Translations under genes and position numbers: made by a program | Shown here: positions 7,900 to 11,127 of the stretch, piece after piece | Position numbering within the stretch: the first letter of the stretch is position 1 | Layout: every line of letters starts with the position of its first letter | Assembly: GCA_023390055.1 (NCBI GenBank) | Contig: JAEWDP010000028.1 | Coordinates: 1-11,127 of the forward strand | DNA: 11,127 nt | Direction: 5' to 3' | DNA from: Pseudomonadota bacterium | GTDB taxonomy: Bacteria > Pseudomonadota > Alphaproteobacteria > Rhizobiales > Rhizobiaceae | Notes under the pieces: generated by a model | Seen by the model: only the letters and a program-made list of their open reading frames with translations | Database searches by the model: none | Told to the model about the DNA's origin: nothing

Positions 7900-8295
7900 C
7901 TACTGAATGATCTGGATGACTGTTCTCGTGTGAGGGTCTATGACGACGCGCCGCTCATTGATGAGCGCGTACGTATAATCCGCATGATTTGGAACTGGTG
8001 TCAGGATAACGGTTTCCGGTACAGGATCGCCGACAACAAAATCCTCCTGAATCATGACCGGCGCAGGAGCAGGCTGCTCCTGAATATAGGTGATGACCTC
8101 CGGCGGCGGTGGATCGACTGCAGTTCCAAGGACAGCTCCGGCAACACCACCGACCGCTGCGCCCACTGGGCCACCGACGATGGCACCCGTGACGGCACCG
8201 CCGGCTGCCCCGCCAACGGTTCCTTCCTGTGCGGATGTATTGCTCGCAAAGGATGCTGCAACTATGGCGCAGGACGCCAGGATAAGCTTTTTCAT
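7900..8295 (-). CDS. Secreted glycine-zipper protein with C-terminal DUF1236-like domain
   Basis: A 131-residue envelope protein of unknown function. It has a Sec signal peptide (MKKLILASCAIVAASFA, likely cut after the SA at residues 21-22). A glycine-zipper stretch with repeated GG/GA spacing (about 26-60, including AAGGAVTGAIVGGPVGAAVG) is followed by a PPPP linker. The C-terminus contains YALINERRVVIDPHTRTVI, which resembles the DUF1236 repeat common in rhizobia. LASC at residues 6-9 formally fits a lipobox but lies too early for a normal lipoprotein signal, so I prefer cleavage by signal peptidase I. The start at 8295 has only a weak GCGAGAA upstream. An EcfG-type promoter lies about 34 bases before the ATG, which suggests general-stress induction. 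It converges with pncB. Confidence 0.88.
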   Translation of the reverse strand: MKKLILASCAIVAASFASNTSAQEGTVGGAAGGAVTGAIVGGPVGAAVGGVAGAVLGTAVDPPPPEVITYIQEQPAPAPVMIQEDFVVGDPVPETVILTPVPNHADYTYALINERRVVIDPHTRTVIQIIQ

Positions 8296-8328
8296 CGGGT
8301 TCTCGCTTTCATTGCCCCGCGGCTGTAA

Positions 8329-8353
8329 AACCGCCAGCGAAGAACCTTGTTCC
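8329..8353 (-). promoter_or_regulatory. EcfG/RpoE2-type promoter of the DUF1236 gene
   Basis: On the minus strand, GGAAC (8353-8349), a 16-base spacer, then GGTT (8332-8329). This fits the GGAAC-N16/17-CGTT consensus at all but one position, and the Sinorhizobium form GGAAC-N18-TT completely. It is correctly oriented, and the ATG at 8295 is 33 bases beyond the -10 element, giving a leader of about 25-30 bases. The sequence match is direct; sigma-factor use is inferred. Confidence 0.7.
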
Positions 8354-8430
8354 TCTTTGCCAGATCACCGTTGATTAATCGATGTCACCGTCTGCGAGTT
8401 GCGGCAGGTCGATCCAAAATCGCCGATCTA

Positions 8431-8589
8431 TCAGTGAAGACTGCCTTGCTCGATCTCTTCTCGCAAGATGCGCAAGGCATCGGCAAGAGAGCCCACAAGG
8501 ATATCCGTCAGGGCGTCAGTTTCGTTGTTCTCGACCAGGAGTGCGAGCAATTCCTGTGAGATCATCATTGGGTTGAGATTCTCGGACAT
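8431..8589 (-). CDS. Probable small hypothetical protein (52 aa), leucine-rich and acidic
   Basis: I do not recognise this protein. It starts MSENLNPMMISQELLALLVE and ends in EEIEQGSLH. The sequence is acidic and rich in Leu, Ile and Ala, and looks largely helical with an amphipathic pattern, as in small adaptor or regulatory proteins. ATG at 8589 is preferred over the one at 8595 because GGAGAG (8603-8598) is then 8 bases upstream rather than 2. About two thirds of third codon positions are G or C (35 of 52), which suits a coding frame in this genome. It lies upstream of and parallel to the DUF1236 gene, 135 bases away, but the EcfG promoter between them suggests separate control. No promoter is evident for it. 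The overlapping plus-strand frames lack a comparable ribosome site. Confidence 0.55.
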   Translation of the reverse strand: MSENLNPMMISQELLALLVENNETDALTDILVGSLADALRILREEIEQGSLH

Positions 8590-8603
8590 GGTCATGGCTC
8601 TCC

Positions 8604-8921
8604 TTGATAGCCGATTACTCGATCAAAGAGAAATGTCGGATCATTCTTGCGCGAGACTGTCGAAAGTTTTTAAGGGGAGTGATCGATAATGCAGGCAGCT
8701 CGGTCGTGCCTCAGATACTCATGGATAGAACAGCATGTGCACGGCGTCCGGAGGGTTGCGATTGGCGAACATCAAAGGTCGGGCTTGAGAAGGCACTCTC
8801 TTGTCACGCGTCCGATACCTAAAGATGCAATCACAACCTCAACGATAATCAATACGGGATGTTAAGTTGTCTGTGATGCAATTTCGCGTACCGACACGAC
8901 ACTCGTTAGCGAGCGATCCAG
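8604..8921. other. Gene-poor stretch upstream of the diguanylate cyclase
   Basis: About 320 bases without a convincing gene. A plus-strand frame of 58 codons (8689-8865) has an AGGGGAG 9 bases upstream, but its product is Arg/His-rich and unlike a stable protein. Near the cyclase, GATGCAAT occurs twice (8824-8831 and 8875-8882). TGCAATCACAAC (8826-8837) and GTTGTCTGTGATGCA (8866-8880) form an imperfect inverted repeat, which could be an operator or a hairpin. No sigma-70 or EcfG consensus is clear. Confidence 0.4.
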
Positions 8922-10103
8922 ATGGGGGATTTGGCTCAGGTGGATGCCATCATTTCTGGCCTAGCAACATTAGATATTATGACGATGTTTGCGACAAACA
9001 GCATCGGCCTCTTCGTTTTTGCGCTAGTCTTTGCGGTGGCATGGTGGCGGCAAAAGGAAGCTGTCTACTGGTTGTCCTGGGCCGCGGCCAACACCATTCT
9101 TGGTTTGTCATTATTGCTTTATATGCTGGCCCCAGCCAACGGCCATGAAGCGCAGTTCCTGCCAAATTGCCTGCTAGTCGCAGGATTTTCACTAAGGTGG
9201 AACGCGGCATCTCTGTTCCATGGCTCCAGCCCTTCCATAACGCCTCTTGTACTGCCGGTGGGCCTTGCCGCAATGCTTTTCGTCATTCCGGGGGAGGCCG
9301 CTCCCGCATTTGTGTATGGAGGCATCAACGTAATACTGACGGTTCAGGGGTTCTGTGTGGCGCTGGTCTTTTTTCGAGGGAGAGATGAGGGTCTCCCGTC
9401 GTCATGGGGGCTCATCGCTGCTTATGTTCTCCTGGCAATTTCCTTTGGTGTGCGAGCGCTCCAGGGATGGGGGTTTGATTCCGACGTTCACTCATTTCTA
9501 CCGCACGACGCAATCCTCAAGGTTCACCTGCTGCTCGCAACAGTTCATATCTGTGCAAGCGGCGCGTTCGCCCTGTCGATTGCTTATGAAAGAGGCGCAT
9601 CCTCTCTGAGAGAAGCAGCCTTCCGTGATCCGTTGACGCAGCTGCACAATCGACGGGCTTTTCAGGTGGAAATTGAGAAGGTGATCCTGGCAAAGGCGAA
9701 TGATCCGATTGCGCTCGCAATTTTCGATATTGATCACTTCAAGCGGGTCAACGACGAATTTGGACATGCGGCAGGCGATGAAGCGCTATGCCTGTTTTCG
9801 CAAGTCCTGCAAGAAAACCTGAGGCCCGGTGACTTTTCCGCAAGAGTTGGAGGTGAAGAGTTTGTCGCGCTCATGCCAAGCACGTCAGATCTCGACGCTG
9901 TCGTGGTGGCGGAACGAATACGGGAGACGCTGGAGGCGCGTGTCATCAATTGTGGGGGACAAGAACTTCGCTTGACAGTAAGCGTCGGGGTTTCAAGGGT
10001 GGAAGCGAAAGTGAGGCCACTCGATGACGTCATGCGCCGGGCGGATCGAAGCCTTTATCTTGCAAAGGAACGTGGTCGCAACCGAGTTGAACTTGCAGCC
10101 TGA
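8922..10103 (+). CDS. Membrane-bound diguanylate cyclase (7 TM + GGDEF)
   Basis: Inner-membrane enzyme expected to make cyclic di-GMP from two GTP, favouring the sessile state. It has 393 residues. The N-terminal half contains about seven hydrophobic helices (near 24-42, 48-70, 79-98, 106-123, 129-151, 161-180 and 200-222), a sensor of MASE-like layout that I cannot assign to a named family. The catalytic domain starts at FRDPLTQLHNRRAF (234-247) and has the metal-binding FDIDHFK (268-274). The active-site motif is GGEEF (310-314), an active variant. RPGD (301-304), exactly five residues before it, is an intact inhibitory I-site, so product feedback is expected. No EAL domain is present. ATG at 8922 has only a weak ribosome site; Met20 or Met22 are alternative starts that keep all helices. 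It stands alone and converges with the lipoprotein gene. Confidence 0.93.
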   Translation: MGDLAQVDAIISGLATLDIMTMFATNSIGLFVFALVFAVAWWRQKEAVYWLSWAAANTILGLSLLLYMLAPANGHEAQFLPNCLLVAGFSLRWNAASLFHGSSPSITPLVLPVGLAAMLFVIPGEAAPAFVYGGINVILTVQGFCVALVFFRGRDEGLPSSWGLIAAYVLLAISFGVRALQGWGFDSDVHSFLPHDAILKVHLLLATVHICASGAFALSIAYERGASSLREAAFRDPLTQLHNRRAFQVEIEKVILAKANDPIALAIFDIDHFKRVNDEFGHAAGDEALCLFSQVLQENLRPGDFSARVGGEEFVALMPSTSDLDAVVVAERIRETLEARVINCGGQELRLTVSVGVSRVEAKVRPLDDVMRRADRSLYLAKERGRNRVELAA

Positions 10104-10362
10104 CCGCTTTCTGGATCATTCAGAGGGCCGAATACGTAGAGCAAATCTACCGTCAATGCGATGCGCTGCCTGGCACGACGAATAAGTGCGGGCCGAAATA
10201 GTCCCACAACGTGCGGCGAAAGATCCGGCTCGCGAAGAGGGATTCTTGAGGCTGGGGAGCGTCATCTTCAGAATGGTTCAAGTCGGAATGGGCCGCCTCA
10301 AGCTACGAGACCTGGTGGTCTTCGGCTCGTTAGGAGCTTCCAATGCATGTCTGAAGCCAACC
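10104..10362. other. Intergenic region between convergent genes
   Basis: A stretch of 259 bases between the cyclase stop and the lipoprotein stop, with no supportable gene. AGACC (10308-10312) and GGTCT (10317-10321) form a perfect 5-bp stem with a TGGT loop, and GCTTC/GAAGC near 10336-10357 is another short pair. Neither has a T-tract, so no confident terminator can be called. Confidence 0.4.
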
Positions 10363-10800
10363 TTACCAACCACCGGAGCGCGACGCTGCGCTCCGTCCAC
10401 CGCATCGGCTGCCGTCAACTGCAATCTGCCAATCGTACCGGCAATTGCCCCTGTACGACGGGGGCGGTCGATAGTAGCCTCCCCCACCGCAATTGTGGTT
10501 TGCGCAGTAGGCTGCAGCGCCCCCAACTACAGCGATCGCAACAAGCGCCGCCGCGGCCTGGTTTTGCTGTTGAACCATCGCCTGACAATCAAAGGGGCTG
10601 ATGCTACGGCGGGCAAGCTCACCCAAGATTTGCTGTTGAAATACCGGATCACTGCTTTCGAGATAGGTCCGGCAAAGATTGACTTTCGGAACGCCCTTCG
10701 GGTTCTTCTGAAATTCAGCTGGCGTCGTTGTCGTGCAACTTCCAAGCACGAGCGCAATCAACGTGACGGCCACCGCCCGCGTAGTGCTGATACTGCTCAA
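10363..10800 (-). CDS. Cysteine-rich lipoprotein with RCGGRSA-type C-terminal tail
   Basis: A predicted lipoprotein of 145 residues, function unknown. The N-terminal signal is followed by the lipobox LGSC (residues 19-22), so Cys22 would be lipidated. A segment with LCRTYLESSD and ELARRSISPFDC comes next, then a Gln/Ala-rich hydrophobic stretch (VAIAVVGGAAAYC), a Gly/Tyr/Pro segment, and the C-terminus NCRYDWQIAVDGSRCGGRSA. From memory, this RCGGRSA-type tail with its Cys pair recurs in several alphaproteobacterial envelope proteins. The start is uncertain: TTG at 10800 is chosen because GGGGGG lies about 7 bases upstream and it gives a standard signal; TTG at 10815 would add five residues. 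A perfect 7-bp inverted repeat (10375-10394) lies within the last codons. No EcfG element is seen upstream. It is divergent from the transposase remnant. Confidence 0.82.
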   Translation of the reverse strand: MSSISTTRAVAVTLIALVLGSCTTTTPAEFQKNPKGVPKVNLCRTYLESSDPVFQQQILGELARRSISPFDCQAMVQQQNQAAAALVAIAVVGGAAAYCANHNCGGGGYYRPPPSYRGNCRYDWQIAVDGSRCGGRSAASRSGGW

Positions 10801-10903
10801 GATTATACCCCCCAATTCACCCCGAGCAGATCATGCCACAGCCGAAGCTTGTGTGGAGAGTTTCTTAAGATTTTGGTTACCATCCGAAGATGGACACCCC
10901 TAG

Positions 10904-11108
10904 AGTGCGCTCGCAGCTACCCTGACCTACTGGCTGGAGCCGATTGTTCGCATGTGGCGCTTCTCGCGCTCCAATGGAATCACGGAAGGATTTCATAACA
11001 AAAATGGAGATGATATCGCGCCGAGCCTTCGGCTTCAGGAACTTTGAAAATTACCGCTTGCGTGTTCTGGCGCTGTGCGGTTGGAATGGGATAGTCAACC
11101 GCGTCTGA
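10904..11108 (+). pseudogene. ISL3-family transposase remnant (C-terminal end, frameshifted)
   Basis: The first frame (10904-11002) reads through TLTYWLEPIVRMWRFSRSNG and ITEGFHNK. Then the frame breaks at a run of five A (11000-11004) and continues one base later as MEMISRRAFGFRNFENYRLR, ending at TGA 11106-11108. Together these match the C-terminus of ISL3-family transposases (DDE_Tnp_ISL3), including the NGITEGFH block that holds the presumed catalytic Glu. Only about 68 codons remain of a protein that normally exceeds 400, and an in-frame TAG at 10901 lies just upstream. It is therefore 5'-truncated as well as frameshifted and cannot be active. The right end of the element may lie beyond the window, so terminal repeats were not seen. 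Confidence 0.8.
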
Positions 11109-11127
11109 TGTGCCTCATCCCCCGTTC

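Noticed and set aside
8090..8374. Plus-strand Pro/Thr/Ala-rich frame opposite the DUF1236 gene
   Set aside because: The repetitive composition is the reverse reading of the glycine-zipper codons; the minus-strand protein has a signal peptide and a recognisable domain.
8689..8865. Plus-strand 58-codon frame with an AGGGGAG upstream
   Set aside because: The ribosome-site match is fair, but the product is rich in Arg, His and Ser with no hydrophobic core. I treat it as noncoding unless conservation shows otherwise.
10066..10095. GGAAC followed by GTT-like bases near the end of the cyclase gene, as a third EcfG promoter
   Set aside because: The spacing to any TT does not fit 18-19 bases with a proper CGTT, and it is inside a coding region with no gene downstream on that strand.
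10375..10394. Perfect 7-bp inverted repeat with 6-base loop as a terminator
   Set aside because: It lies inside the last codons of the lipoprotein gene, has no T-tract, and is explained by the GC-rich codons of the Cys/Gly/Arg tail.
10186..10998. Plus-strand open frame of 270 codons spanning the lipoprotein and the transposase remnant
   Set aside because: It runs opposite a lipoprotein with a clear signal peptide and lipobox, then out of frame through the transposase remnant; the product is Arg/Pro/Ser-rich low-complexity sequence.

Overview
The window looks like a chromosomal segment of an alphaproteobacterium of the order Hyphomicrobiales, most likely a Rhizobiaceae member (Rhizobium/Agrobacterium/Sinorhizobium type). 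The evidence is a moderately GC-rich composition, a yejABEF-type importer, a DUF1236/glycine-zipper periplasmic protein, a lipoprotein ending in an RCGGRSA-type tail, and two promoter-like elements that fit the alphaproteobacterial general-stress sigma factor EcfG/RpoE2. The assignment is from family recognition only; no database search was possible.

Bases 1-5981, plus strand: a peptide-import operon. It starts inside a YejA-type solute-binding protein (N-terminus outside the window). The two permeases YejB and YejE and the double ATPase YejF follow, tightly packed with 1-4 base junctions. A GhrA-like D-2-hydroxyacid dehydrogenase begins 14 bases after yejF. From published work known to me, this transporter class imports microcin C-like and antimicrobial peptides in enterobacteria and rhizobia, and muropeptides in Agrobacterium.

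Bases 5982-7900: a consensus EcfG promoter lies just after the dehydrogenase stop and precedes a small one-helix membrane protein with a Pro/Ala/Thr tail. Next comes pncB (nicotinate phosphoribosyltransferase, NAD salvage). A hairpin separates pncB from the converging gene.

Bases 7900-8921: on the minus strand there is a secreted glycine-zipper/DUF1236 protein with its own EcfG-like promoter, and a probable 52-codon gene with a well-placed ribosome binding site. A gene-poor stretch of about 330 bases follows.

Bases 8922-10800: a seven-helix membrane diguanylate cyclase (GGEEF with an intact RxxD inhibitory site) on the plus strand, converging on a cysteine-rich lipoprotein on the minus strand.

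Bases 10801-11127: divergent from the lipoprotein lies the C-terminal remnant of an ISL3-type transposase. It is truncated at the 5' end and frameshifted in a run of five A, so this edge of the window is an old insertion site.

The most interesting content is regulatory: two EcfG-type promoters flank pncB and point towards each other, each driving a small envelope protein. I see no CRISPR array, tRNA, rRNA or obvious defence system.
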